DNA of 64,000 nt from Oscillospiraceae bacterium (GCA_015067995.1 SVLJ01000007.1:40403-104402), one strand, 5' to 3'. Shown: positions 51,815-60,851, numbered from the stretch's first letter. Notes: generated by a model not told the origin, from the letters alone. Numbers and translations: made by a program.

Positions 51815-52492
51815 ATGTTTCAGGGCTTTACAGATGAAACGGTGGATTTCATGTGGGGAATCCGCTTCAACAACGAAAGAACGTGGTTTGAGGCCAACAA
51901 GCAGGTGTATCTGGATCATCTTTACCGACCCATGAAGGAGCTGGGAGATGAGATGTATGACCACATTTCCGGTCACCTGAAGGACTACGGACTCATTGGC
52001 AAGGTATCCCGGATTTACCGGGACGCCCGGCGGCTCCACGGCCGCGGGCCGTATAAGGATCACCTGTGGATCAGTGTGGAACAGCCGGGAGATCTGTGGA
52101 CGGCGCGCCCCTGCTTCTGGTTTGAGCTGGCACCGGAGAACTGGAGCTACGGCATGGGATATTATATGGCAAAGCCCGTCACCATGGCGAAGCTCCGTGC
52201 CCGGATGGAGCGTGACCCGACGGACATGCTGAAGCTGACCCGTGCTCTGAACCGCCAGCAGGAGTTTGTGCTCAGCGGCGAGGAGTATAAGAAACCGAAA
52301 CCCGGCACACCCGATCCGGTGCTGGAACCGTGGTATCGCAAGAAGAACTTCTCCCTTGTCCATGAGGAGCCTCTGACGGAGGAACTGTTCTCCCGTGATA
52401 TTGCGGAGCGGCTGAAGACGGGCTTTGATTTCCTGCTGCCCTATTACCGTTATTTCGTCACTCTGGACGGTGACGCCGATCCCAGAGAGTGA
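51815..52492 (+). CDS. DUF2461 family protein
   Basis: A 225-residue protein matching DUF2461 (TIGR02453 type): FLWGIRFNNE-like start (FMWGIRFNNERTWFEANK), SRIYRDARRLHGRGPYKDHLWI and YYMAKPVTMAKLRARM. The family is widespread and of unknown biochemical role. GGAGAAAAC precedes the ATG. It lies 23 bases after the pseudouridine synthase gene and ends the lspA transcript. Confidence 0.88.
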   Translation: MFQGFTDETVDFMWGIRFNNERTWFEANKQVYLDHLYRPMKELGDEMYDHISGHLKDYGLIGKVSRIYRDARRLHGRGPYKDHLWISVEQPGDLWTARPCFWFELAPENWSYGMGYYMAKPVTMAKLRARMERDPTDMLKLTRALNRQQEFVLSGEEYKKPKPGTPDPVLEPWYRKKNFSLVHEEPLTEELFSRDIAERLKTGFDFLLPYYRYFVTLDGDADPRE

Positions 52493-52509
52493 GGATGTGC
52501 ATTATGCAG

Positions 52510-52555
52510 AAAAACCGTTGTGTTTCCCCGTACCAAGGGAAACACAACGGTTTTT
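52510..52555. terminator. Bidirectional terminator
   Basis: A perfect 19-bp stem (52510-52528 with 52537-52555) with A and T tracts at its ends, between the convergent DUF2461 and metallo-hydrolase genes. Confidence 0.9.
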
Positions 52556-52556
52556 G

Positions 52557-53279
52557 TCAGTGCGCGGCCAGCGCAGCCTCCAGTTCCCGGAGGATTTCTG
52601 CCCGGGACACAGGCGGCACATGCCCGTGTACATAGATGTTAAAATCGGTGGAACGCAGCATATCCATATATGCTGCCAGCTTTGCCCGGTCATAGCCGCC
52701 GTCCAGCCCGTAAAAATCTCCGGTGTGTCCGTCGCCGGCAAAAAGAATCCGTCGTTCCGGAATGAGGATCACCACGGAATCCTCAGAGTGGGGGCCGCCG
52801 ACTCGCCGCGCTTCGCAATGCAGGCCGCCCAGATCGAAGGATAGGGTATCCCGGAAGGTCATGTCAGCCGGAACGATCCGGATCTGTGAGCGGTGTGGAT
52901 ATTCCAGCCGGATATGGGTGTCGCAGAATGCAATGTCCTCTCCGGTGCGCAGCCGCTGCTCCATAGCCTCGTCGGTCCATTCCCAACGCTGCATGGTGCG
53001 CAGCTGACGGTCAGTGGCCTCGCATGCCGCGGTGAGACCATCGAAGGCGCACATGGCAAAGCTATGGTCCCAGTGCCAGTGTGTGATGACGGCAATGCGG
53101 GGCATAGGCAGTCTCTGCGCCGCCAACGCCTGACGAAACAGAGCGAGGTGTGCCGGGGAATTGCCGCAGTCGATCATCAATGCGTAGTTTTTGCCTTGCA
53201 CATATCCCAGCGCGGGGCGATCGGTGGCCTCCGAATGGGGGAGATACCAGACATTGTCACAGAGCTTCTTCAGTTCCAT
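52557..53279 (-). CDS. MBL-fold metallo-hydrolase
   Basis: A 240-residue metallo-beta-lactamase fold enzyme with the metal-binding THWHWDHS (His67, His69, Asp71, His72), GGPHSEDSVVILIPERRILFAGDG and a C-terminal YVHGHVPP histidine. It is a hydrolase of unknown substrate, not a recognisable beta-lactamase. The ATG at 53279 follows GGGAGGA. It lies downstream of the two amidohydrolase genes but is separated from them by a terminator. Confidence 0.9.
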   Translation of the reverse strand: MELKKLCDNVWYLPHSEATDRPALGYVQGKNYALMIDCGNSPAHLALFRQALAAQRLPMPRIAVITHWHWDHSFAMCAFDGLTAACEATDRQLRTMQRWEWTDEAMEQRLRTGEDIAFCDTHIRLEYPHRSQIRIVPADMTFRDTLSFDLGGLHCEARRVGGPHSEDSVVILIPERRILFAGDGHTGDFYGLDGGYDRAKLAAYMDMLRSTDFNIYVHGHVPPVSRAEILRELEAALAAH

Positions 53280-53353
53280 GGTGTTTCCTCCCGTGAATGG
53301 AGATTGTACCTCCATTGTATCGGAGACGGCGCCGCAGGGCAAGTGCGGCGCGC

Positions 53354-53388
53354 AAAAAATCAGGAGCAGACCGCCCGGTCTGCTCCTG
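53354..53388 (-). terminator. Terminator of the adenine deaminase gene
   Basis: Perfect 12-bp stem (53361-53372 with 53377-53388), GCCC loop, T6 on the minus strand. Confidence 0.9.
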
Positions 53389-53413
53389 AAACGATATTGG
53401 AAGATATGTGGAG

Positions 53414-55183
53414 TTATTCCACAACACCCACGATGGGATCGATGATCTCGCCCTTTTCCACGTCGATGAAGCCCTTGTCGGTAACGGCGTAGGCTTCGAT
53501 GCAGGCCAGGCAGATGAAGCACAGGAACATGAAGGGGATCTGGATGGGAGTGCCCATCTCGTAGGCAACGGCGTTCAGTGCCTTCTTCTGGGCTGCCAGC
53601 TCGTCCAGAGAGAGGTCGCTCATGAGGCCGCAGATGGGATAGGCCACCTCGGCAGCCACCTTTCCGTCACGGACGATGACCTGACCGCCGCCCAGCTCGG
53701 CAACGCGGTTCACGGCCAGAGCCATGTCCTCAAAGCTGTCGCCCATAACGATAATGTTGTGGTTGTCGTGACCCACGGAGGAGGCCAGAGCGCCGCCCTT
53801 GATGTGGAAGCCGCCCATGAAGGCCTTGCCGATGTTGCCGTTCTTGCCGTGACGCTCCACCTGAGCGATGTACAGCACGTCCTGCTCGGTGTCGCACTGG
53901 ATGACGCCGTCCACTACATTCAGCTCCACGTCGCGGCGGCTGGTGAAGGGAATGTAGGGCAGAGTGTCCATGCACATGACCTTCACCTTCTTGGCACCCT
54001 CGGGAGCCTTCATCTTGAAGCTGTCAGCAGTGATGGGGTTGACGAAATGGACGGTGTTCAGCAGGCAGGGCTCGTGCTTGGGAGTCTCATAGTGGACGAT
54101 CAGCTGGCCGTTCTCGGTGACCTGCTTGCCGCCGGCGATGGTGGTGAGAACCTTGAAGTCCTCGGCACCGGTGGTGATATTGATGTCGGCGCGGCGGCCG
54201 GGTGTCAGAGAGCCGATCTTGTTCTCCATCTGGAATGCCCGGGCGGCATTGATGGTGACAAACTGGATGCCCTTCAGGAAGCTCAGACCCTGACCGAAGG
54301 CGGTGCGCAGAGCATCGTCCAGATGGCCGCGGTCCTTCAGATCGCAGGTGTGCAGGTCGTCGGTGACGATGGAGACGTTGGCGGTATCCACGCCGCTCTT
54401 CATCACGGCCTGCAGCAGACCCAGCGTCATGTTGCGGGCAGCAGAGCCTTCGCGCAGCTGCAGATGGATGCCGTTGCGCAGACGCTCATAGACATCCTGT
54501 TCGCAGAAGGACTCGTGGCAGGTGGTGATGCCGGCTGCGGCGCAGGCGGCCATGTTGGGGCCGTAGATGCCGGGCAGATGGCCCTGAGCAGTCTTGCCGG
54601 GCATGGACAGAGTGTCGCCGATGGACTCCAGCAGCTCGGGATGCTCGGCCAGAACGTAGTGGCCAACACACTCGGAAAGACCCACGGCGTCCTGACGCTG
54701 CAGAGCCTTACGGATGATCTCAGGGTCAAACTTGCCGCCGGAGGTCTCCAGATTGGGTGCGAAGGGAACATGAGAGGGAACGATGAAGTAGACCTTCAGG
54801 TCGGTGCCCTCGGCCTCCTTCAGACAGGCCTCGATGCCCTCCAGACCGGCCACAACGCCTACCTCATGGAGGTCGGTCATGATGCCGGTGGTGCCGTGGA
54901 GCAGCACGCCCTCAGCGAAGGGACGCATAGCCAGAGAGGAGCTTTCGGGATGGATGTGGCCGTCCAGAAAACCGGGGGTGATGTACTTGCCCTCGGCGTC
55001 GATGATCTTGGTGCCTTCGCCGATGCAGTAGGAAACATCGCCCACGGCAGCAATGGTGTCACCGCAGACGGCAACGCCGCCGTCATAGATCTCGCCGGAG
55101 TACACGTTGACGATCTTGCCGTTAGTGACCACCAGGTCGGCGGGCTTCAAGCCCTTGGCAACTGCCAGAAGTTCCTTGTTCAT
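53414..55183 (-). CDS. ade: Adenine deaminase
   Basis: A 589-residue amidohydrolase-superfamily protein of the Ade type. An N-terminal beta domain (DLVVTNGKIVNVYSGEI) precedes the metal-site GHIHPES, TDLHEVGVV and the Ade-typical SHESFCEQDVYERL-like region (CHESFCEQDVYERL). The C-terminal Ade domain contains GHDNHNIIVMGD. It converts adenine to hypoxanthine and ammonia with a Mn/Fe binuclear centre in relatives. It follows the other deaminase-type gene by 33 bases and has a GGAGG site. Confidence 0.9.
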   Translation of the reverse strand: MNKELLAVAKGLKPADLVVTNGKIVNVYSGEIYDGGVAVCGDTIAAVGDVSYCIGEGTKIIDAEGKYITPGFLDGHIHPESSSLAMRPFAEGVLLHGTTGIMTDLHEVGVVAGLEGIEACLKEAEGTDLKVYFIVPSHVPFAPNLETSGGKFDPEIIRKALQRQDAVGLSECVGHYVLAEHPELLESIGDTLSMPGKTAQGHLPGIYGPNMAACAAAGITTCHESFCEQDVYERLRNGIHLQLREGSAARNMTLGLLQAVMKSGVDTANVSIVTDDLHTCDLKDRGHLDDALRTAFGQGLSFLKGIQFVTINAARAFQMENKIGSLTPGRRADINITTGAEDFKVLTTIAGGKQVTENGQLIVHYETPKHEPCLLNTVHFVNPITADSFKMKAPEGAKKVKVMCMDTLPYIPFTSRRDVELNVVDGVIQCDTEQDVLYIAQVERHGKNGNIGKAFMGGFHIKGGALASSVGHDNHNIIVMGDSFEDMALAVNRVAELGGGQVIVRDGKVAAEVAYPICGLMSDLSLDELAAQKKALNAVAYEMGTPIQIPFMFLCFICLACIEAYAVTDKGFIDVEKGEIIDPIVGVVE

Positions 55184-55216
55184 GGGTAGGGTTCCTCCTT
55201 ATATAAAATATTGAAT

Positions 55217-56578
55217 TTACACTTTTACAACGGGGAAACGGTCGGGCAGGACGATGCCGGCACGGTCATAGATGGCGGCGCCGCGCTCACAGGCTTCCTT
55301 CAGGATGGCTTCCTCGTCCAGAGTCAGGATCTTGCGGTCACGCATCAGCCACTGGCCGTTGCACATGGTGGACTGGATGTTGGCAGAGTGCATGGCGGTG
55401 ACCAGTGCGGCGATCTTGTCGTTGACGGGCATCATGCTGGGGCCGTGAGGATCGATGACGATGAGGTCGGCCTTCTTGCCCACTTCCAGAGAGCCGTACA
55501 GGTGATCGTCCAGCAGAGCGCGGGCGCCCCACTTGGTGGCCATGCGCAGGATATCCTGACTGGGAACCACGGTGGGATCCAGACGCCAGCCCTTGTGGAT
55601 CAGGGAGGTGAGCCACATCTCGTCCACCATGTCCATGTGGTTGGAGGAAGATGCGCCGTCAGTGCCGATGGAGGGCATGATGCCCATCTCCAGCATCTTG
55701 GGGATGCGGGCGAAACCCAGCACGCGCATGGCGGAGGCGGGGTTATGAGACACTTTTACTTCACGCTTTTTGAACAGTTCCAGTTCCTCGTCGGTGAGCC
55801 ATACGGTGTGGACAGCCAGAAGGTTCTTGTCCAGCACGCCCAGATCCTCCAGATGCTTCACGGTGCCGCAGCCCCAGCGTGCATAGGTGTAGTCCTTCTC
55901 CTCTTTGGCCTCGGCAACGTGCATGTGGATACCTACGCCGTACTTATCGGCCAGCTCCTTGGTGCGGATGCACAGCTCATCGGTGTTGTTGAAGATGGTG
56001 CGCAGACCGAACCAGACTTGCACGCGGCCGCCGGCGGTGTTGTGATACTTTTCCAGATCGGCTACCTGCTGCTCCAGTTCCTGCTCCATGGTGCGCTGCC
56101 AGATCTTGGGGAGGCCGTCGCCGCAGTCCATGACGGACTTGGCCAGCTTGCCGCGAAGACCGGACTCCTTGGTGGCGCGGGCCATACCGGTCACAAACTG
56201 GCCGCCGGGCTCGGCGAAGGAGGTGACGCCGGAGCGAATCAGCTCCAGAGAGGTCATCAGGGTGGAAACATAGGAATCTTCCTCGGTCATGTTGCTCTCA
56301 TAGGGCCACATGCGCTTGTGCAACCAGGTGATGAAATCCACGTCGTCACCAACACCTCGGGAGATCTGCTGAGAGGTATGGACGTGGGTGTTGACGAAGC
56401 CGGGCAGCACATACTTGCCCTGCAGGTCGATGACCTCGGCGTCGGGCTTCACCAGCTGGGGGTCAATCTTGCCCACGGCGATGATGTCTTCGCCCTCCAC
56501 CAGCACGCCGCCGCCGTCATAGACTGTCTCTTCAGCGCCCATAGTGACGATGTAGCCGTTCTTCAGATAAGTCTGCAT
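55217..56578 (-). CDS. Amidohydrolase (5'-methylthioadenosine/S-adenosylhomocysteine deaminase family)
   Basis: A 453-residue amidohydrolase of the TrzN/ATZ/MTA-SAH deaminase subgroup. Metal and substrate motifs are NTHVHTSQQI, GIHMHVAEAKEE, LAVHTVWLTDEE, KVSHNPASAM and GTDGASSSNHMD. Deamination of an adenosine-like or guanine-like substrate is expected; the exact substrate is open. The ATG at 56578 lies 9 bases after AGGAGG. It is first in a two-gene operon with ade, pointing to purine salvage or use as nitrogen source. Confidence 0.87.
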   Translation of the reverse strand: MQTYLKNGYIVTMGAEETVYDGGGVLVEGEDIIAVGKIDPQLVKPDAEVIDLQGKYVLPGFVNTHVHTSQQISRGVGDDVDFITWLHKRMWPYESNMTEEDSYVSTLMTSLELIRSGVTSFAEPGGQFVTGMARATKESGLRGKLAKSVMDCGDGLPKIWQRTMEQELEQQVADLEKYHNTAGGRVQVWFGLRTIFNNTDELCIRTKELADKYGVGIHMHVAEAKEEKDYTYARWGCGTVKHLEDLGVLDKNLLAVHTVWLTDEELELFKKREVKVSHNPASAMRVLGFARIPKMLEMGIMPSIGTDGASSSNHMDMVDEMWLTSLIHKGWRLDPTVVPSQDILRMATKWGARALLDDHLYGSLEVGKKADLIVIDPHGPSMMPVNDKIAALVTAMHSANIQSTMCNGQWLMRDRKILTLDEEAILKEACERGAAIYDRAGIVLPDRFPVVKV

Positions 56579-56665
56579 GGGGAACATTCCTCCTAAATAC
56601 AAATTTTGCCCGGCGGTCTATGGGTTCCACAGATGCGCGGGCGAATTGGTTTCCTTATCTGTTGT

Positions 56666-56694
56666 ATTATACCGCACGTGTTGTCGGGGAGCAA
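56666..56694 (-). promoter_or_regulatory. Promoter of the amidohydrolase-ade operon
   Basis: Minus-strand TATAAT (56671-56666) with a weak -35 TTGCTC (56694-56689) at 17 bases. Confidence 0.6.
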
Positions 56695-56766
56695 CAAAAA
56701 AATGGACTTCCTGCCGTAAAAACAGGAAAAAGCTGCCGTGTATCGGAAATCGGGTCACGGCTCTTG

Positions 56767-56795
56767 TTGACTTTGCTGTTGGTTTGTGATAACAT
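56767..56795 (+). promoter_or_regulatory. Promoter of scfA
   Basis: TTGACT (56767-56772), 17-base spacer, TAACAT (56790-56795). Confidence 0.7.
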
Positions 56796-56826
56796 TTACA
56801 GGTAAATTTCTGTGGAGGTTGCTATC

Positions 56827-56973
56827 ATGGAGCATATCAAGACCATTGAGACCCGCAATCTGTGCGAGAGCGCAAAGAACGGTGGCTGCGGCGAGTGCCA
56901 GACTTCCTGCCAGTCTGCCTGCAAGACCAGCTGCGGTATCGCCAATCAGCAGTGCGAGAACAAGGAAAAGTAA
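56827..56973 (+). CDS. scfA: SCIFF peptide precursor (six-cysteine RiPP)
   Basis: A 48-residue peptide with the near-invariant clostridial SCIFF core GCGECQTSCQSACKTSC followed by GIANQQCENK. Six cysteines lie at 21, 24, 28, 32, 36 and 43; an extra one is at 13. The partner radical SAM enzyme forms thioether links from these cysteines to acceptor residues. The biological role of the mature product is still unclear. GGAGG precedes the ATG. The maturase gene follows after a terminator hairpin. Confidence 0.96.
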   Translation: MEHIKTIETRNLCESAKNGGCGECQTSCQSACKTSCGIANQQCENKEK

Positions 56974-56985
56974 TTGCACATACGG

Positions 56986-57017
56986 AAATGCCGCCGTTCA
57001 CAACGGCGGCATTTTTT
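56986..57017 (+). terminator. Intrinsic terminator between scfA and scfB
   Basis: Perfect 13-bp stem (56986-56998 with 57002-57014), three-base loop, T6 tract (57012-57017). It lies between precursor and maturase genes and probably limits readthrough. Confidence 0.88.
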
Positions 57018-57037
57018 CATAGAAGGGAAGAAGATTT

Positions 57038-58423
57038 ATGATTCATCAGTACAAACTGGGCGGCTATAACGTAGTGCTGGATGTCTGCTCCGGCTCTGTC
57101 CATGTGGTGGACGAGGTAGCTTACGACATCATCGGCATGTTTGAGACCCATGATCGGGAAACCATTCTGCAGGCCATGGCGGAGAAGTACGCTTCCCGTG
57201 CCGACATTACGGCACAGGATCTTTCTGAGTGCTATGCGCAGGTGCTCTCCCTGAAGGACAGCGGCAAGCTGTTTGCGGAGGATACCTTTGCACCCATGGC
57301 CGGTACGCTGAAGGAGAAGACCTCCGGCGTGGTGAAAGCTCTGTGCCTCCATGTGGCCCACACCTGCAATCTGAATTGCGCCTACTGCTTTGCCAGTCAG
57401 GGCAAGTATCACGGCGATCGTGCCGTGATGAGCTTTGAGGTGGGCAAACAGGCGCTGGATTTCCTGATTGCCAATTCCGGCAGTCGTAGGAATCTGGAGG
57501 TGGACTTCTTCGGCGGTGAGCCGCTGATGAATTTCGACGTGGTGAAGCAGCTGGTGGCCTATGCCCGCAGCATCGAGAAGGAAAAAAAGAAGAATTTCCG
57601 CTTCACCCTCACCACCAACGGCGTTCTGGTGGACGATGATGTGATCGACTTTGCCAACCGTGAGTGCAGCAATGTGGTGCTGAGTCTGGACGGCCGCAAG
57701 GAGATCCATGACCGCTACCGTGTGGACTACGCAGGAAACGGCAGTTGGGAGAAGATCGTTCCCAAGTTCCAGAAGTTTGTGGAAGCCAGACAGGGCAAAA
57801 ATTATTACATGCGCGGAACCTTCACCCACGCAAACCCCGATTTCCTCAAGGATATCCAGCAGATGCTGGATCTGGGTTTCCGGGAGCTGAGTATGGAGCC
57901 GGTGGTCTGCGCCCCCGGAGATCCCTCTGAACTGACAGAGGCGGATCTGGCTGTGGTTATGGAGCAGTATGAGAAGCTGGCGGAGCTGATGCTGGAAAAG
58001 GACAAAGCGGGCGATCCCTTCACCTTCTACCATTACATGATCGATCTCACCGGCGGGCCCTGCATCTATAAGCGCATTTCCGGCTGCGGCAGCGGCACCG
58101 AGTACATGGCTGTCACGCCCTGGGGCGATCTGTATCCCTGCCATCAGTTCGTGGGCGACGAGAAGTTCCGTCTGGGTGATATCTGGCAGGGTGTCACCAA
58201 CACCGCTATCCAGAGTGAGTTTGCCGCCTGCAACGTATACGCCCATGAGGAGTGTCGTGATTGCTGGGCGCGGCTCTATTGCTCCGGCGGCTGCGCTGCC
58301 AACGCCTATCATGCCACCGGTTCCATCACCGGCGTGTATGAAAACGGCTGTAAGCTGTTCCGCAAGCGCATGGAATGCGCTATCATGGTGGCCATTGCCC
58401 GTGCGCTGGGGGATAACCGATGA
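57038..58423 (+). CDS. scfB: SCIFF radical SAM maturase
   Basis: A 461-residue radical SAM/SPASM protein. The N-terminal part (about 1-90) is the peptide-recognition element. CNLNCAYC with Cys110, Cys114 and Cys117 binds the catalytic 4Fe-4S cluster. The C-terminal SPASM region contains GGPCIYKRISGCGSG and CRDCWARLYCSGGC, binding auxiliary clusters. It installs thioether bonds in ScfA. GAAGGGAAGAAG precedes the ATG. Its stop overlaps the next gene (ATGA). Confidence 0.96.
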   Translation: MIHQYKLGGYNVVLDVCSGSVHVVDEVAYDIIGMFETHDRETILQAMAEKYASRADITAQDLSECYAQVLSLKDSGKLFAEDTFAPMAGTLKEKTSGVVKALCLHVAHTCNLNCAYCFASQGKYHGDRAVMSFEVGKQALDFLIANSGSRRNLEVDFFGGEPLMNFDVVKQLVAYARSIEKEKKKNFRFTLTTNGVLVDDDVIDFANRECSNVVLSLDGRKEIHDRYRVDYAGNGSWEKIVPKFQKFVEARQGKNYYMRGTFTHANPDFLKDIQQMLDLGFRELSMEPVVCAPGDPSELTEADLAVVMEQYEKLAELMLEKDKAGDPFTFYHYMIDLTGGPCIYKRISGCGSGTEYMAVTPWGDLYPCHQFVGDEKFRLGDIWQGVTNTAIQSEFAACNVYAHEECRDCWARLYCSGGCAANAYHATGSITGVYENGCKLFRKRMECAIMVAIARALGDNR

Positions 58424-59751
58424 ATACCCCCATCTGCGACTTTGTCAGCCGCTACGTCCGGGAGAATGCGCTGCGGCTTCATATGCCGGGGCATAAGGGT
58501 GCGCCCAGGTTGGGGCCGGAACCTTGGGACATCACCGAGGTGGAAGGCGCCGACAGCCTCTATGAGGCGGAGGGCATCATCCGGGAGAGCGAGGAAAACG
58601 CCGGACGGTTGTTTGGTGCAAAAACTCTTTATTCCACGGAGGGCTCTTCCCAATGCATCCGTGCCATGGTATATCTGGCAGCGCTCCACGCGCGCAGCTG
58701 CGGGAGAGCGCCTGTCATTCTGGCCGGACGCAACGCACACAAGACATTTCTCAGTGCTGCGGCCCTGACGGGCATGGATGTGCAGTGGCTCTGGGGGAAC
58801 GGGGATTCCTATCTTTCCTGCCGGTTGACTGCCGGGGATGTAGAGGCGGCACTGGAAGCTGTACTTCCTGCGGCGGTGTATCTCACCACGCCGGATTATC
58901 TGGGCAACGCGGTGGATGTGGCTGCCATCGCGGCGGTCTGCCATGCCCGCGGTGTCCCGTTGCTGGTGGACAACGCTCACGGCGCGTATCTTAAATTCCT
59001 GAAGCCGTCCCGCCATCCCATGGATCTGGGGGCGGATCTCAGCTGCGATTCCGCTCACAAAACGCTTCCAGGCCTGACGGGTACGGCGTATCTCCACATC
59101 TCCCGCAGCGCACCTGCGCTGTTTGCGGAGCAGGCGAAGAATGCCATGGTGCTGTTTGGTTCCACAAGCCCTTCCTATTTGCTTCTGGCCTCGCTGGATG
59201 CGGTGAATGGCTATCTGGCGGAAGGTTATCCGGAAAGGCTGGCAGAGTTTGTCCGGTTTGCAGAGAGTACGAAGACCAGGCTGGCAGCGCATGGCTGGAC
59301 GCTGACGGAGGATGAGCCGCTGAAAATCACTCTCCGCACAAAACCCTTCGGGTATACCGGACGGCAAACGGCGGATATGCTTCTGGGAAAAAACGTTGTC
59401 TGCGAATTTTCCGATCCGGATTATCTGGTAATGATGCTGACACCGGAGACCGGTGCGGCGGGGTTGGAGCGTCTGGAGGCGGCGCTGCTCGCCATCCCCC
59501 GGAAAGAACCGCTGCTGACCGCTCCGCCGCAGTTGGGGCATGCAGAGCGCATCAAATCCGTCCGTGAAGCAGTGCTGTCTCCCTGCGAGACGATCCCGGC
59601 GGCAAAAAGTGTGGGTCGTGTGCTGGCGGCTGCCTCTGTGGGCTGCCCTCCGGCGGTGCCTATTGTGGTCTGCGGCGAGCGGATCGACGCAGCTGCAGCG
59701 GCCTGTTTTGCCTATTACGGTATTGAAACTGTTACCGTCATTCGGGAATAA
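58420..59751 (+). CDS. Orn/Lys/Arg decarboxylase-like PLP enzyme
   Basis: A 443-residue fold-type I PLP protein of the Orn/Lys/Arg decarboxylase major-domain family, shorter than the classical inducible decarboxylases and lacking their N-terminal wing domain. LRLHMPGHKG, STEGSSQ, VDNAHGAY and the PLP lysine Lys214 in DSAHKTLPG are present. This short form is common near tmk/holB in Firmicutes; here it is coupled to scfB by a 4-base overlap. The actual amino acid substrate is uncertain. Confidence 0.9.
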   Translation: MNTPICDFVSRYVRENALRLHMPGHKGAPRLGPEPWDITEVEGADSLYEAEGIIRESEENAGRLFGAKTLYSTEGSSQCIRAMVYLAALHARSCGRAPVILAGRNAHKTFLSAAALTGMDVQWLWGNGDSYLSCRLTAGDVEAALEAVLPAAVYLTTPDYLGNAVDVAAIAAVCHARGVPLLVDNAHGAYLKFLKPSRHPMDLGADLSCDSAHKTLPGLTGTAYLHISRSAPALFAEQAKNAMVLFGSTSPSYLLLASLDAVNGYLAEGYPERLAEFVRFAESTKTRLAAHGWTLTEDEPLKITLRTKPFGYTGRQTADMLLGKNVVCEFSDPDYLVMMLTPETGAAGLERLEAALLAIPRKEPLLTAPPQLGHAERIKSVREAVLSPCETIPAAKSVGRVLAAASVGCPPAVPIVVCGERIDAAAAACFAYYGIETVTVIRE

Positions 59752-59759
59752 TGTTTCCT

Positions 59760-59790
59760 GCGGCAGGGAGACTCTCCCTGCCGCACCGTT
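59760..59790 (+). terminator. Terminator of the scfB operon
   Basis: Perfect 11-bp stem (59760-59770 with 59774-59784) with an ACT loop, followed by a T4 stretch. Confidence 0.75.
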
Positions 59791-59859
59791 TTACTGTCGA
59801 GCTCGAAAGTGCGCAAACACAGATTTCTAAAAAATGTGTGCGATACACGGAATTTCCTC

Positions 59860-59889
59860 TTGACAGGGGAAAATTTTATCCTGTATAAT
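59860..59889 (+). promoter_or_regulatory. Promoter of yitT
   Basis: TTGACA (59860-59865), 18-base spacer, TATAAT (59884-59889): a near-perfect promoter. Confidence 0.85.
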
Positions 59890-59901
59890 TCCATCTGTAT
59901 T

Positions 59902-59959
59902 AGGCGAAACGCCTCGATCCACGTTTGTTAGGGAAAATTCCTGGCAGACGTGTTTTTTT
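59902..59959 (+). promoter_or_regulatory. Leader with attenuator-like terminator before yitT
   Basis: A short hairpin (AGGCGAAACGCCT region, 59902-59914) is followed by CACGTTTG (59920-59927) pairing with CAGACGTG (59945-59952), an inner AGG/CCT pair, and T7 (59953-59959). The whole lies between promoter and start codon, so it should terminate most transcripts unless antagonised. No known riboswitch class is recognised. Confidence 0.65.
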
Positions 59960-59984
59960 ATGACCCGGAAAGGCGGATAATTCT

Positions 59985-60851
59985 ATGAAAAGAGATATTT
60001 TCCGGCTGCTGCCGTCTGTGGCGGCAGTCGTTGTAGGCAACTTCCTGTACGCATTCACCGTGAAAGCGTTCCTGCTGCCCTCCGGTCTGGTGACAGGCGG
60101 AACCACTGGCATCGCGCTGACCATGGAGCACCTGTTTCAGACGCCCATCTCTCTGTTTGTGCTTCTGTTCAATGTGACCATGCTGCTGGTCGGCTGGCGG
60201 ATTCTGGGCCGTGCATTTGCACTGACCACATTGGGCAGTACCTTCCTGTATCCGTTGGCGCTGGAGGTGTGGGAGCGTGTATTGGGCAATGTGATCCTTA
60301 CCGATGACATTCTGCTCTGTACGGTATTTACCGGACTGGGCATTGGCATCTCGCTGGGTATCGTGATCCGCTCCGGCGCTTCCACCGGCGGTATGGACAT
60401 TCCCCCGCTGGTGTTGAAGAAGCTGTTCCGCATGCCGGTGTCGGTGAGTATGTATGCCTTTGATTTTGCCATTCTGCTGTCTCAGGCGTTGTTCCGTCCT
60501 ATGGAAAATATCCTTTATGGTATTCTTCTGGTGCTGATCTATACCGTTGTGCTGGATAAGATGCTGCTGATGGGAGCATCCAGAACGGAGATCAAGGTCA
60601 TCAGCGGCAAGTCCGGTGAGATCTGTGACGCCATTTTGCGTCAGGTGGATCGCGGCGTGACGCTGCTGCAGGGCAAGGGCGGTTACCTGCGGAGTGAAAC
60701 GGAGGTTGTGCTCAGCGTGATTTCCAACCGCGAGGTGTCCAAGGTGGAGCGTATCGTCCACAGCATAGACCCGGAGTGCTTCCTGATCGTCAGCCGCGTG
60801 CAGGAGGTCAAGGGCCGCGGATTCTCTCTGAATAAACAATATCATCCGTGA
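59985..60851 (+). CDS. YitT family membrane protein (DUF161/DUF2179)
   Basis: A 288-residue protein: five or so membrane segments (about 10-195, with GLVTGGTTGIAL and RSGASTGGMDIPP) and a C-terminal cytoplasmic DUF2179 domain (TEIKVISGKSGEI, GVTLLQGKGGY). YitT paralogues are abundant in Firmicutes; no transport substrate is established. AAAGGCGG precedes the ATG. Its expression passes through the leader terminator described separately. Confidence 0.92.
   Translation: MKRDIFRLLPSVAAVVVGNFLYAFTVKAFLLPSGLVTGGTTGIALTMEHLFQTPISLFVLLFNVTMLLVGWRILGRAFALTTLGSTFLYPLALEVWERVLGNVILTDDILLCTVFTGLGIGISLGIVIRSGASTGGMDIPPLVLKKLFRMPVSVSMYAFDFAILLSQALFRPMENILYGILLVLIYTVVLDKMLLMGASRTEIKVISGKSGEICDAILRQVDRGVTLLQGKGGYLRSETEVVLSVISNREVSKVERIVHSIDPECFLIVSRVQEVKGRGFSLNKQYHP

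Noticed and set aside
59902-59952. Guanidine, fluoride or preQ1 riboswitch in the yitT leader
   Set aside because: The conserved loops and pairing of these classes are not present; only an unclassified attenuator is claimed.
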